A model generated the notes under the pieces. It searched no databases. It was not told the DNA's origin and saw nothing but the letters and a program-made list of their open reading frames with translations. The position numbers were made by a program, and so were the translations under genes. DNA of 34,729 bases from Hypsibius dujardini (Eukaryota; Tardigrada; Eutardigrada; Parachela; Hypsibiidae): contig LRSR01006736.1 of NCBI GenBank assembly GCA_001579985.1, positions 1 through 34,729 on the forward strand, read 5' to 3'. Positions 1 to 10,959 of the stretch are shown piece after piece; the first letter of the stretch is position 1; each line of letters opens with the position of its first letter.

Positions 1-2
1 AA

Positions 3-527
3 CGCCAGCGCGGTGTTCTTGATTATCGCTACCTATTTTACTATACAGACAACGGAGCGTTACAGCGAGGCCACAACGATATTACCGGGAGGCCAACATC
101 ATCTGCCCACGTTGAGCACACCAACTCCGGCGGCACTTTGATCATCTCCAACAACGGGCCCAACCCTCTTCCCGAGGTTTCACCGGCAAACCCACGGAGG
201 AATAAACAATCCAACCTCCAGCAAGCTGGCACTGATCTTTCCCGCCCAGCGCGACTACGCGGGGCTGTGCGCTCACAAATCGAACGCCGTGCCGTGTGGA
301 CGCTCCTTGCGTTGGCCACGGTGGTGACGCTGTTCTGGCTGCCGGCAGACATCTACTACTTCATGCTGGGAGCCCACGCGATCGGTGACAGTCCGACGTT
401 TGAGTCGGTTCAGCTGATTCTCTCGTACACCGTAACCATTCTCAACCCGCTGCTGTACCACGCGTTGAATCATGACATTCGGCGGGCTGTGCGAAAGTTG
501 TTTGTCTCAAGGCCGCTCCTGCCTTAA
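3..527 (+). CDS. Class A GPCR, 3' terminal part (TM6, TM7, helix 8)
   Basis: The frame is open from the window edge to TAA at 525-527, so this is a 3' end with its start outside. The first ~90 codons are polar (Asn, Pro, Ser, Gly, Arg), as expected of a long third intracellular loop. A basic stretch (QIERRAVW) then leads into a hydrophobic helix ending in FWLPAD, matching TM6 with its FxxCWLP-type motif (Phe in place of Cys). A short extracellular loop precedes a second helix ending NPLLY, the NPxxY of TM7. HALNHDIRRAVRKLF fits amphipathic helix 8. The layout is that of rhodopsin-family receptors, probably a peptide or amine receptor; the ligand cannot be assigned. A polyadenylation signal follows about 110 bases after the stop. 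Confidence 0.8.
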   Translation, partial: RQRGVLDYRYLFYYTDNGALQRGHNDITGRPTSSAHVEHTNSGGTLIISNNGPNPLPEVSPANPRRNKQSNLQQAGTDLSRPARLRGAVRSQIERRAVWTLLALATVVTLFWLPADIYYFMLGAHAIGDSPTFESVQLILSYTVTILNPLLYHALNHDIRRAVRKLFVSRPLLP

Positions 528-635
528 CTTCTTCATTTTATTGTATTTTTGTTTTGTTATACGTCCCACTACTCGATTGCGTCTCAGATGAAAACCAAAC
601 CTAAAGCGTGTTCCTATGAAGCAGCAGCGGATGTA

Positions 636-641
636 AATAAA
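636..641 (+). terminator. AATAAA polyadenylation signal after the GPCR
   Basis: A canonical AATAAA lies about 110 bases past the GPCR stop codon and before the next gene on the same strand. Placement is the only support. Confidence 0.45.
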
Positions 642-684
642 TGCCATTTGATCTACACATTTTCAAAAGATAAAAGCCGAAAAC

Positions 685-860
685 GTTGAGTTGAAGAAGA
701 ACAAAGCTGGGTTTAATTTGAAAAACGAAAAAGAAGTAGATTGAAGAACGGAAAAACTGAGTTGAAGAACAAAAAAAGTTGGTTGAGGAGCGAAAAAGTT
801 GAGTGTAGAACAAGAAAGGTGGGTTGAAGAACGAAAAAGCTAGATTGAAGAACAAAATCA
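685..860. repeat. Minisatellite, imperfect 20-24 bp unit
   Basis: About eight degenerate copies of a purine-rich unit close to GTTGAAGAACGAAAAAGCTG run in tandem between the GPCR and the RalGPS gene. The opposite strand reads as a Phe/Ser-rich ORF without other coding features, so I treat the block as non-coding satellite. Confidence 0.75.
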
Positions 861-1081
861 TTGGGCCCCATTCGGCATGGGCTGGGCGCTGTCTGCAAAA
901 CATGGGCTGGGTATGGGGGCAACCAGCCTCAGTTGATCGCATTGCTTTGATTTGGCAATCTTTTCATCAGGAATTTATCTTTTCTATTTTCTCCTGCCTC
1001 AGCATGTTTTTCCTCCGTCGTAATCACTGCTGACCCGTGCAGAATTTTCAATCCCTTTCTCTCCACGCCGTAGATGCCAAA

Positions 1082-2608
1082 ATGACGACCGTCTCACCGC
1101 ACCGTCGGCACTCCTCCACCCCGCGGAAGAGCAGTTCCTTTTTGGGATGCGTTGGAGGTGATACTATGCCCCGTGTAAAACTTCGTCCTTCCATGGCAAG
1201 GAAGCGTTCCCTCTTCATCAACTACAGCGATTATTCCGATGGGGAAGACCAGCGGGATGTGGTGGACCGACCGCAGCGGTCCGCGCTGACGGATTCCGTG
1301 TTGAATTGGAAGGTGGAAGACGTCGCGGCGCAGCTGACTCTGGTTAGTCAAGCCACCTTCCTGGAGCTACAGCCATGCGATCTGCGCAGTTTAAAGTGGT
1401 ACAACCCGCGGATGAAGAACCATCCAGAGTCGTTGCGGGTCAACGAGATCACCAGGAGGTTCAATTACGACGGGCAATGGACTGTAAACTGCATTCTTCG
1501 GGAGGAGGTAAGTTTCCTCGGGCAGAGAGCGCAATTTAACATGGGTAAATGACAGGGAAGGTGTCGAATGAGGACATCCATCTTTCAACATTCTGCACAC
1601 TGATATGTCATTCAAAATCTTGATTTCTTTAACTAAAATCTTTAAAAAGTAATTTAGTTTTTTTTGAATCGGGCAATTTAAAGATCACAAGATTAAATCG
1701 TCTTGAACAAATGATCATGCACGTTAAAGGCATTTTGGGCGAACTTGGGTAGCAACAACGTTGTTAAATTCAGGAGTTAAATTAAATTAAGGAGTTTAAT
1801 TCGCTCGATCTGTTTTTTATTTGTTAAATCTTCTCTATTTTCAATGCTTAAAATGCCTGATTGGTAGGTCTATAAAGAGTTTTTGCATTATGATTAATGA
1901 TTTGACCAGGTCGATAGCTTTACCATGAAAACTAAGGGGATTTTGGCCGAACTTGGTGAGGCAACTAGTTTTTTTCCATTGACTTGCGTTTTACTTCTAT
2001 CGTTTCTGATTTTTGTGTCCTATGAATGTAGTTAAATTTAACTATTATATTAATAAAAAAAAGAAATGATCTATTGGTTTGATTTATTTTCAACGCCTTT
2101 TGTTGAGATTTTCGATTCGGTGTTTTCTTAAAGAAAGTGTTACATTTTTTGACCGAATTTGTTTGCCCCTTCAGGTCCCGAGACATCGTGCCGAAGTGAT
2201 GACCCACTTCATCCGGGTTGCTAAACGGTTGTTCGAACTGAACAACTTCCACACCAGCTACGCTGTCTTCTCCGCCCTCCAGAGCGCCCCGCTGGATCGG
2301 CTGCGCCACACCCGGGAACTCTTGGCGAAACGTGATCGAGTGGTACTGGAGGATCTCGCAAGCGTCTTCAATCCGGAAAATAATTGGCAGTCCTTCCGGG
2401 ATTATCAGGAGAGCGCGGGCTTTCCCAGAATCCCCCATATCGGTACGATCTTGTCTCAGGGATAATTAGTCGTCGCTTCAGGACTAAGGAGGTTGAGACG
2501 AGGGTGAATGCGTCTGCTTGATCGTGTATCTAGATAAGCCAAATTCTAGAGGGATAAACTGGCAGGCTGGCTAATCAGACAGACATTCAGTCAGACAGAC
2601 ATTCAGTC

Positions 2609-2643
<35 letters not shown>

Positions 2644-5600
2644 ACAGGCAGACAGAACAGGCAGTGAGATAGATTCGCAGCATATTATGGCTGGCTGGAA
2701 AGGAGGCATTGAATTAGTTCAATCAATGACATGCCATCAGGGAGAGAGAAGAGGAAATTTCAAGATCCTTGTTTAGTGCCGAAAGTCTTGTTATCAAGTC
2801 TGAAAGTGTCTACAATATTTACTCAGCCGGCCCAGAATCATATGTAGTGCGCGCGCAACTTGTACATTTGTGCGGACATCTTATCTCATCTCTCTTGTTC
2901 TTTCCCCCCATGTAATCAACACTGGTATTTGCTCTTTGAACATCTCTTCAGTTTTACAAACAGCGGACAGACAGACCGGCCCTGTTTGTGTGTGTTTGTC
3001 TGGCTGGTGTTTTGGCCTCAATACAACATAACAGACGCGTACACAGCATCCAAGACTCTTCACACATCCTTAAAAAATGTGCTAGTGTTGTTTAAACAAT
3101 GTATTTAAAAAAATTGGAAAAGGTCAGTTGATTTCTGTTTTAAAAGTTATTGATTCATGGACTAAAAAAATTAATCGAACATTTGTTAATTGAAAAAATA
3201 ATTAATTGTCTCCATTGAATTTAAATTATTAAATTACAACAGTAGGGACTCTTAATTAATCGACTGTCTGAGATAATTTATATTTTATTATAATTAACTA
3301 GCATCAATTTGTAATTTTTCTTTCTTTTCCCGACAGGCTTCTACAAGACCGATCTGATTCACGCCTACCACGCCTACAGTAATGCCGCTGAACGGGATCG
3401 CCGGATGGCGGTCATTGAGCAGCGTGTCTTTGATCTCTTCAATCGCTCCAACTACGGATTCCTGGAGACGCCGAGTGCCGCCCTCCAGACTTACCTCAAA
3501 AGTTTGCGCTACCTAGAGGAGCTGCAGCGGTTCGTGGATGATGAGAATATGAAGCGGTCGCGACGGTTGGAGCCGGATCCGCAAGAGAAGACTGTGCGCG
3601 AAAAGGTGGGGAAGGGAGGCATTTTTTAACTTTTTACTTCGAGAATTGAGTTTCAATTAATTCGAATTTAAATTACATAAAACCTCAGTTAATTTGATTC
3701 TAAATTGCAAAATGTTGCGCAGTATGAGGCAAAGCGTGGATTTCGGCTCACCCTCCAGTTGGTCGATAAATCGGCTCACTCACTTCTCTTTGACGGCATC
3801 CGCTTGATTGTTTGATTTCCAGAAGTGCTATAGTATGCTAGGATATAGTACAGCAAATCAGACAATCAAGCACCTGCCATCAAAGAGAAACCTATAAATG
3901 AGCCTATTTATCGACCAAGTAGAGAGTGAGCCGAAATACAGACTTTGCTTCATTCATTATTTCATTTGGGTCAATTTTTTAAATTTGGGTTAATTGTGTA
4001 ATTCGTATTCTGGTTAATATTTAATTTTCAATTCATTTTCAAGTAAAAATATTCCTAATTTTGAAAAATAAATATTTATGCTGACTTTGCGAAATCAGGT
4101 TCAAGAGGCGCCGCCGTCGTCGTCATCAATGCTGGGTAGTGGCGGGAAGAAGCGCTCGCAAGTGGCGCTGGAGAGTTGTGAGACATCCGTGGCGTCGTCG
4201 TTGGATGGCGGTGTCAAGAACAAGACCACCAACCTGATTGACGATAGCCATATCGAGGTTCGTAATCTGGGCTGGGTGGGGCGCCGTCGTGTGGTTAGCC
4301 GGCACGACGAATTAACGGGTCATGTGGGGCGGCGTAAAGTGCGATTCGTGCTCGCGCTGCTTCGGACTTTTTCTTGAGAATGGGTATTTTGACTTCTGCT
4401 CCGGGTGGCTCGGTGTCACTTTCTGGCAGCACCGGATGTCTCGGTTTCTGTGTCCGTGTTCGTCAGAACTGAATTGCAAGGGCGTTAGTGTAGTCAACCA
4501 CATCTGACGTAACTTTGCTACTAGTTAAAGTTAATTTTAATTTTTTTTAATTTAATGTTTACAAATTTTAGAAGTTAAGTTGGTTTGTTTAGTACGAACG
4601 TGAATTAATTTCTTAGTTTCTCATTTAGGTTATTATTTATTTGCCGTATTCTGATGCACTAAATTAATCGATTTTTTATTTGGTTGTTTTCCGCCTTTAT
4701 CCAAACTGTCTCCAGTATCTTGTCATCTCAACGGATTCAGATCTCGCTATTGTTTTTCTCGACATGTGACTGAATGTCTTCCACGTTGACTGCTACTAGT
4801 CTGTTCCATGGCTGACTCACTGTCCGTCTATTTTGCCTGCCTGTCAGATGTGATATTCATGCCTCTCAATCTGTCGGCATTCAATTTCCATGCTTGTTTG
4901 GCCCTCGTGTAGGGCGAATTCAATTCAGATGAATGGCATGAGAATCTATAACGTTATTTCTTTTCTTAGGCACAAGTCGGACTGGAATCTCTCTCGCTGC
5001 CGTCCTCTGCGAAACACTCGCTCCGGTTCAGCAGTCAGTCGTCGTCTACCTCCTCCGGCGGAAATTCCCTGAAAAGCGTGCCCAGCCTCCTACAGCAGCA
5101 GCACTTTGAGTGGCAGGGCCTCCTCGAGCGAAAGACAGTGGTGCGGCGTGGCCGTTTCCAATACTTTCCCCGCTGGAAGCGTGTCTGGATCGCCATCTGG
5201 GGCGTCAATCTCATCACCTACAAGCCGCGGAATCCCTTCCGTGCCTCCAGCCGGGATCATTTTCAGTCTACACCGGCGACGGCGGTAGTGCTATCGGGAT
5301 GGAAACTCTTGACAACGGGTGCGCTAGACGTGGTGGAGAAATCGAAGATTGCCACGCTGTTGGAGTTTACACTCATCTCCGCTAACAGCGACACGGTGTT
5401 GCGACTCAAGACTCAAAACGTCACGGAATACCGAGAATGGATCAAGTTTTTGCGTGGGGCCATGGCCAAAGGTGAGACCGCATGTTTGGACATGTAGCCG
5501 GACAAACAAGCAGGCAGGCAGATAGACTGAGAGGCAGGTAGATAAACAGACAGTAAATCAGTCGATCAGACAGACAGACATACAAGCAATTGATCATGTC

Positions 5601-5689
5601 TGAGGAATCCCTTTTGAGACAAACTAACGACAACCTGTTTTGGATTTACAGCTGATCATCCGGCAAACTTAATAAGTTTCGATGTGTGA
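1082..5689 (+). CDS. RALGPS: RalGPS-type guanine nucleotide exchange factor (RasGEF + PH), six exons
   Basis: Exons inferred at 1082-1507, 2175-2442, 3337-3605, 4099-4257, 4970-5471 and 5652-5689, each bounded by AG/GT and in phase, giving about 553 aa. The start is the first ATG after an in-frame TGA at 1031. Residues ~78-310 form a RasGEF (CDC25) domain: AAQLTLVSQATFLELQP, LFELNNFHTSYAVFSAL, SAPLDRLRHT, then FPRIPHIGFYKTDLIHAY. YLKSLRYLEELQRFVDDEN is the helix that follows the catalytic domain in RalGPS proteins. After a Ser-rich linker, residues ~420-535 (FEWQGLLERK to YREWIKFLRGAM) are a PH domain, and the protein ends HPANLISFDV, like vertebrate RalGPS tails. The family activates Ral GTPases at membranes through PH-lipid binding. 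A PxxP motif known from vertebrate RalGPS linkers is not evident. The exon 4 donor (GAG|GTTCGT) is weak; the other sites are good. Confidence 0.9.
2577..2665. repeat. CAGA tetranucleotide satellite in RalGPS intron 2
   Basis: CAGA/GACA units run almost without break, interspersed with three ATTCAGT-type variants and two GAACAGG variants. Similar loose CAGA arrays occur in RalGPS intron 5 (about 5505-5585) and, as TCTG, in PDAP1 intron 5 (about 8290-8440). Confidence 0.85.
3724..3953. repeat. Palindromic (foldback/MITE-like) element in RalGPS intron 3
   Basis: Two arms of about 95-100 bases are close inverted copies (3724-3824 and 3853-3953). Shared core blocks include TTTCGGCTCAC, TTGGTCGATAAAT, TCTCTTTGA and GCTTGATTGT, separated by a short loop containing GTGCTATAGTATGC. 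No clear target-site duplication flanks it. Transcribed RNA would form a long imperfect hairpin. Confidence 0.8.
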
Positions 5690-6565
5690 TATCGTGTCTG
5701 ACTGGAGTTATTACGTACCTGGACAAGCCGTGCCTGTCTGCTCCGTATTGGAGCCTCAGTTTTCGTCGTCAGCTCAGACGGCCATAGTATTAATTCTCTC
5801 GAAGCCAAAGAGTGTTTTTTGGTGTGTTATCCTCCCTGTCCATTATCTCCGCAACTCTGCTCCGTCTCGCTACCCACCTTCTTAACAACGACTGTCTGCT
5901 TGAACGTGGAATCTTCCTCTCGGTATTTTTTGCTCATATTTCGCTAGGTTCCGGAGTTTTATGCCTCTATCTTGTGTTTTGCTTTTTTGCTCGACTCTGT
6001 TTTAGAGAGTACAGTACTTCCTCTTTTTTGTATTATGCCGTTGCACCTACAGGATCCGTTTATTTTTTTCTCTGCAGTATCTTGAGCAATGGGGGATGCA
6101 TTTTTTGGTTCGGTCAATAATGACGGCCCACAAACTTTTGTTTTCTCCTTTCCGTTTTTTTTGGCTACATTGTCGCAGAACTTACGATGTACAGTTGACA
6201 TTGTGATGGCTGACCAAGTAGTCTTGGTTGGTGGTCCATGAAACTAAGATGGAAAATGGTGTACTATAATTTCGAGCCGGAAGTCTTCTCCGCAGCGCCA
6301 CCTGTTGGCGCAAACCAAGTGATTCGAGTCAGCTCCGTGCGGGTCAGAGTAAGTGTTTTGGCTGGAATGGGTCGAGTCATCGTGACTCACTTGTCAGTCG
6401 CTGAACCCGATTTGTGTCATTTTTTCAAGCTTTCAAGTGTGAGAACCTCTTCCTTCCTTTGTCGTTTGTTTCCTCATAATCAAAACACATCCTCATTTAA
6501 ACGCGTCCGAATCCATTCATTTACCGCTAGTCGAATTTATCCCCCACAGTCCGTCGCATCTCATT
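5690..6565. other. RalGPS 3' region and PDAP1 upstream region, no gene seen
   Basis: The stretch is T-rich and holds only chance ORFs, including a hydrophobic one at 5812-6120 without splice or family support. It should contain the RalGPS 3' UTR and the PDAP1 promoter and 5' UTR. Confidence 0.5.
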
Positions 6566-8828
6566 ATGCCCAAAGGTAAGGCCCTGTTTCCGGAGGGAAT
6601 ATCGATCGCTTGTCAGGGACATCGCAAAACGGGTCGCGATGTTTACCCCGTAAAAAATTGATCCCGTGCCCGCAGCTGACCTCGCGAATTTTTTCCCACT
6701 TCCCCGTGGTTTGTAGGCGCACGAGAGGGTGGAAAACCGGCTGCCGTCGCGAAAGCTCAACGCTCAGCGAAGAAGGGAACGCAGAAGGGGAAGACTCGCC
6801 ACTTCACCTCACCGGAGGAGCTTGCCGCGCAGGCTGCGCAGCTGGACATTGAGCGGGAGGGTGGCGATCGAGTGAGCGAAAACGATGGCGGAATTTAATG
6901 GGGAGATATCGTTGTAACGGGTGTGGTTTATTTCAGATTCGTGAGCGAAAAGCTGAAGGCTCCGGAGAAGAGAGCGATGAGACTTCCAGTTCCGGCAGCG
7001 AGAGCGAATCCAGTGACGAAGAGGTTGAGGTAAGCTTTTATTTTTGGTGGATAAAAAATCCGATAGACGTAAAGTGGTGTTAAATGAGCTTGCGAGTTTT
7101 TTTGTGTGACTTATTGTTATGTAAGAAATGAGTCATCGTGTGTTTTGCTTTATATCCTGTCGTTGATTGATGAATTGCTTAGTTCGACATTGTGTCATTC
7201 GATCCTATCGTTGATTGATGAATTGCCTATTTCGACATTGTGTCATTCGAACTACCGATTGATTGATGAATTGCCTATTTCTACATTTTATCATTCAATC
7301 TTATCGTTGATTATGAATTGCCCAGTTCGGCATTGTATGATTCGAACTAACGATTGATTGATGAATCAGTTCGTTTGTTTTAACAGTTTTTTTTGTTTTT
7401 GTTAGCTGCTTGAATTATATTTTCGAAACATGAATGAAGTGAGTGCATTTTTCTGAATGTTGGCGAACTTATTTGGCAAGACCTCACTTCAGCATGTGAA
7501 CTAGTAATTAGTAATTTGGCAGTCTGTCAGTTTGATTATTGTGGTTGATTGGCTGATTAGCTTGCCTGAAATCGTGTTCCTTATCTTTTCTTGTTAAGAT
7601 GTGTTTCGTTTGAAGGTTTTTCTTTCCTGGTAGGTGGTGCCGTATTTGGATTGATGTTTGTGTTCTTTCAGAAAACAAAGGGAGTGTCGGCTTTGATTGA
7701 AATTGAAAATCCCAACCGGGTCGCCGTGAAGAACAAGAAGATTTCCGAGCTAACTATCGATACGTCAACCGCTGGGACTCAACTAAGTCGACGAGAACGG
7801 TATGTTTCCCCACTCTTTTCAAGGTGTTTGATCTAGTATGGTTGATAGTTACTGAGAGATTAATGATTTTCCCAGTGGGAAGTATCCATGCTTGCGTTTG
7901 ATTGATTGATTTATAAATTAATTGATTTTCAATCGAAAGTATTTTTTTCTAGTGTTGGACCTTTATACTTAACTTTCTAGTGATTTATGAACACCTTCCG
8001 TGTGGTTATGGTAATCTTTTTTCTCCATAAACAGCGAGGAGATTGAGAAGGAAAGCGCGAAGAAGCTGCACGAGCAGTTGCGGGCAGAGGGCAAAACTGA
8101 ACAGGCCCGCGCTGATTTAGCCCGGCTCGCCATCATCCGGGAGGAACGCGAACAAGCTGCAAAGAAACGTGCTGCTGAGCAGACAGGTTGGTTTGCAGTG
8201 CCCACTGACAGGCATTTGTCGGATCTGCTTAACCATTCTTGAACTTGTTGCAGCGTTGATTGCTTGATTGACCGGTGGGGCTGTTTGTCGATTGACTTGC
8301 CAGTCTGTCTGTTTGTCTGTTCACGTATTCGGCTCTTTCCGTTCGTAGTCTGTCGTCTGTCGTCGTCTCGTTCGTCTGTCTGTCTGCGAGCATGTCTTCC
8401 TGTTCGACTGCCTGACTATCTGTCTGTCTGAAAAGTCTTCTCCTTTGTTCCATTGCCTGCCGGACAGTATTATACGCGTATCTTTCGTGTCGGTTTGCCT
8501 GCCTGTTGGCGGGATTACAGGTTTATATAATGTCTGTCGGAGCAGTTTACTTACCAGCTTGTTCGTCTGTCTATGGCTGCCAGCCTGTTAGCCTGTTGCT
8601 AGACTGCCATTGCATTCGACAACACGAAGTTTGCGTGTTAAAGATACCTTTCTTATTATTTCTCAACAATTCGGTCGTTGTCTGACATCAGCGATTAAGG
8701 TAAACCTTACTAATACCTGTTTTTCGTCCCTTCTCATCTTTGCAGTTAAGGATGCAGCGCGTGCGAGCAAAGCCGAAGCCACACCGAGCTTGAAGAAGGA
8801 CACCCCCGCCGGCTCGGGCAAGAAGTGA
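6566..8828 (+). CDS. PDAP1: 28 kDa heat- and acid-stable phosphoprotein (PDGF-associated protein 1), six exons
   Basis: Exons inferred at 6566-6575, 6717-6871, 6937-7029, 7672-7799, 8035-8186 and 8746-8828, all with GT/AG borders and matching phases, giving about 206 aa (vertebrate PDAP1 is 181). The protein starts MPKGAREGGK with a Lys/Gly-rich N-terminus and has [12 protein letters not shown], matching the family's QYTSPEEI. An acidic Ser/Glu stretch (exon 3) resembles casein-kinase-2-type sites. The conserved PP28 core follows: [27 protein letters not shown], then [20 protein letters not shown] and LAIIREERE. The C-terminus is a Lys/Ala-rich tail. The family is known as small charged phosphoproteins linked to PDGF binding and RNA/translation complexes; the exact role is unclear. 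Exon 1 encodes only three complete codons plus one base. Confidence 0.93.
7161..7367. repeat. 47-bp tandem repeat in PDAP1 intron 3
   Basis: Four full units and a partial fifth begin at 7161, 7209, 7256, 7305 and 7351. The unit is close to CGTTGATTGATGAATTGCCT followed by ATTTCGACATTGTGTCATTCGA. The spacing of 46-49 bases is nearly constant and copies differ by point changes and small indels. Confidence 0.85.
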
Positions 8829-9266
8829 TGATGCGAATCGTAGCACCTTGAGACTCTTGCAGCAGAGAGATTCCCGTTCGTCCTCTGATCGTCGTTTGTC
8901 TTTGTCAATCGATTTTTGTCCTCTTTCGTTTCACGTACGCCTTTCGTCGTCGCCCATCATCGTCATGCTGATGCGCGCATGCGCGAACAGACGTCCAGGG
9001 TTTTTATGCGCGTTTTCTTATTGTTCCCCATCCCTCATTTGATATCAGATACAGTAATCATCATGGCCTCTAAAAATAGGCCGGCACCCCTTTTTCCCCC
9101 TAGAGAGTGATTTGTGGCACCACCATCCAAAATTGGTGTCTGTTATATGCCTGATTTTTGACCTGCCCACCATCCAGGAGGGATAGAAACATTTTATGCC
9201 CGTGCCCCGCTCATTCTTCCCACCTTTCCGTTTCTGTTCCATTTTTGATGGTAGAGTAAATTAAAC
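8829..9266. other. PDAP1 3' region, no further gene seen
   Basis: A GC-rich stretch with CATGCGCGCATGCGCG-like alternating bases follows the PDAP1 stop, then AT-richer DNA. No convincing coding frame or clear AATAAA was found. Confidence 0.4.
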
Positions 9267-9431
9267 ATGGATTGTGAGGGGCTACGTCGATGTAAAATTG
9301 GTTTGTCAAAATTAGACGCGATGCTTATATCCCGGGTAGAGGAGTTATTGAGTCGTGCAATAGTGAACAAGGATGAACTGTCCCTTCAACCGAAGGATGG
9401 CCTAATTGGTTGGCTGTGTGCTTTCTGGTAG
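9267..9431 (+). CDS. Candidate small ORF or exon, 54 codons, unknown
   Basis: ATG at 9267 opens a frame closed by TAG at 9429-9431. The product contains SKLDAMLISRVEELLSRAI and LQPKDGLIGWLCAFW, which reads like a real amphipathic helix followed by an aromatic segment rather than random translation. A possible donor (CTG|GTAGGG) overlaps the stop, so this may be an exon of an unrecognised gene or a relic. No acceptor or downstream exon was found before the transposon at 9.9 kb. I cannot name a family. Confidence 0.25.
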   Translation: MDCEGLRRCKIGLSKLDAMLISRVEELLSRAIVNKDELSLQPKDGLIGWLCAFW

Positions 9432-9902
9432 GGCGAATACATGTGGGAATTCTAACATGGGATAATTAAATGAACGGTGGGAAGCGGGTGTTTGTATAGC
9501 AATGGTCTTCTCACACATCAGTGGGCAGCCATGTTTATTCAGACACGCGATACGGGTATATATACGACTCCTAAATCTCGAGTAAAAATGTTAACGGCAC
9601 GGTTCGAAAAACAGGTAAATAGTTTTCTGACACGATGATTAACTATGCGTTCAATTACAGAATTCTGTACACTGACAAAGAAATTACTACACTTGTGGGT
9701 CACGGATTGAGATAGATTCTACTAGTTTTTTTCTGAATACGTAAATTTAATTTATTTTTAATTTTATTCGTGATGAACTTTTGTGTGCCGGAGGGGGGAG
9801 GTGCATACTGGCTACCGGGTATACGTGCAGTATCGAACATGCACATATACTAGTAAATTCTCGGCACGTTATAATTTAATAAATCATCGCAGTTTAACAG
9901 TA

Positions 9903-10887
9903 CAGTAGCTTTATCCAGCCAAAGTTGAGACAGATTTCTTTGGTACATTTTTTACCAGGTTCCCACTTTTCTGATTTTTCCACACCATTTTGTTATGGAA
10001 ACCCGTGATTCCCTTTACCAAGTTATGTAACCAGTATCCAAGATTCGAAACTAAAATGAAAACTAAACGAATCAGTATCAACTAGGGCGTGAGAATCTCA
10101 ATATTCAAACTACTGAAAAATCTACAGCCTGATGGCTTTAAAAGGTTTCTGATTTTTGTTTCTTTGATGTGCCCCTTTGAAATCGTTCTAGTTTCGTTCG
10201 GCCCTTAATTTCCTTTTGAAATTTCTGGGAAAGTGCAAATTTTGTTAACCGGACAGTGGACAGTCGTCGGTGAACAAAATCTCGGGATGACGGTATCATT
10301 GGAGCTTGCACCAAAACAACAAAAATGAGTATTTTTTCATTCTGACTTGAATGGGATACTCGGTTTGTGCTCCAGAATCTGATATGTTTGAGCGAATGAA
10401 AAATAATTTCAACAAACACTTCTTTTTTTGTCATCCATACAAATGATGACTCTCAGCATCGCCATTTGTTTGGGATTTTTTCTTCGATTTCAAAAAATGT
10501 TTTCATGGTGTCTGCAGGCATGAAACCTTTATTGAACAGTTTCATATTGAACATCGGCTCTCGGACTCCATGAAACGTCACTTTGAGGTCTGAGTTAGTC
10601 GCTGTGAGCACCCCGACCAGCTTGGATGTGAATGGTTTGAAGAACCTGATGGAAAAATGTGCAGTTAGGTGACGGGGTTCCTTGTCGGGTTTTTTGTTTA
10701 AATTTTTGCAATCTTTTAACTCAAATGCATTCACGGGATGTTTAGGTTCTGATTAGGCAAGAGAAGTTGACCGTGGCTGCAACAGGTTGCAAGAAAAGTG
10801 TTCTTTGGTATCCCCGAATTCAAAATGGCTGCCTGATTCAGAACGAGAAAAATAAAACTGTCTCAACTTGGCTAGATAAAGCTACTG
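9903..10887. mobile_element. Non-autonomous Tc1/mariner-like element with 30-bp TIRs
   Basis: The left end 9903-9933 (CAGTAGCTTTATCCAGCC...) is repeated inverted at 10858-10887 with one base change and one extra A. Both ends start CAGT, and TA flanks each end (9901-9902 and 10888-10889), the target duplication of the Tc1/mariner superfamily. The 985-bp interior lacks recognisable DD34E/D transposase motifs, so it is probably a non-autonomous deletion derivative or a MITE with captured sequence. Confidence 0.8.
10453..10734 (-). CDS. ORF inside the mariner-like element, unknown product
   Basis: A 93-codon ATG-initiated frame encodes a basic protein with segments ELKDCKNLNKKPDKEP and GFMPADTMKTFFEIEEKIP. 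It occupies the middle of the TIR-bounded element. I do not recognise a transposase, HTH or zinc-finger signature. It could be captured host sequence, a relic or chance. Confidence 0.25.
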   Translation of the reverse strand: MNAFELKDCKNLNKKPDKEPRHLTAHFSIRFFKPFTSKLVGVLTATNSDLKVTFHGVREPMFNMKLFNKGFMPADTMKTFFEIEEKIPNKWRC

Positions 10888-10959
10888 TACTACTACTTTT
10901 TCCCTGTAGCTCTTTCAAAATGGTCGGAACATAAGGACAGAAACGAGGTAAAAGTCCCC

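Noticed and set aside
601-942. Phe/Ser-rich minus-strand ORF
   Set aside because: It is a translation of the 20-24 bp minisatellite with no start context or family features.
1037-1081. Upstream extension of the RalGPS first exon
   Set aside because: The frame begins with GTG at 1037 directly after an in-frame TGA at 1031; the first ATG is at 1082.
5812-6120. Hydrophobic 102-codon ORF (+)
   Set aside because: Lies in the T-rich 3' region of RalGPS; hydrophobicity follows from T content, and no domain or splice signals support it.
10138-10434. 98-codon minus ORF in the mariner-like element
   Set aside because: No transposase signature, low complexity in amino-acid use, and no clear relation to the adjacent ORF.
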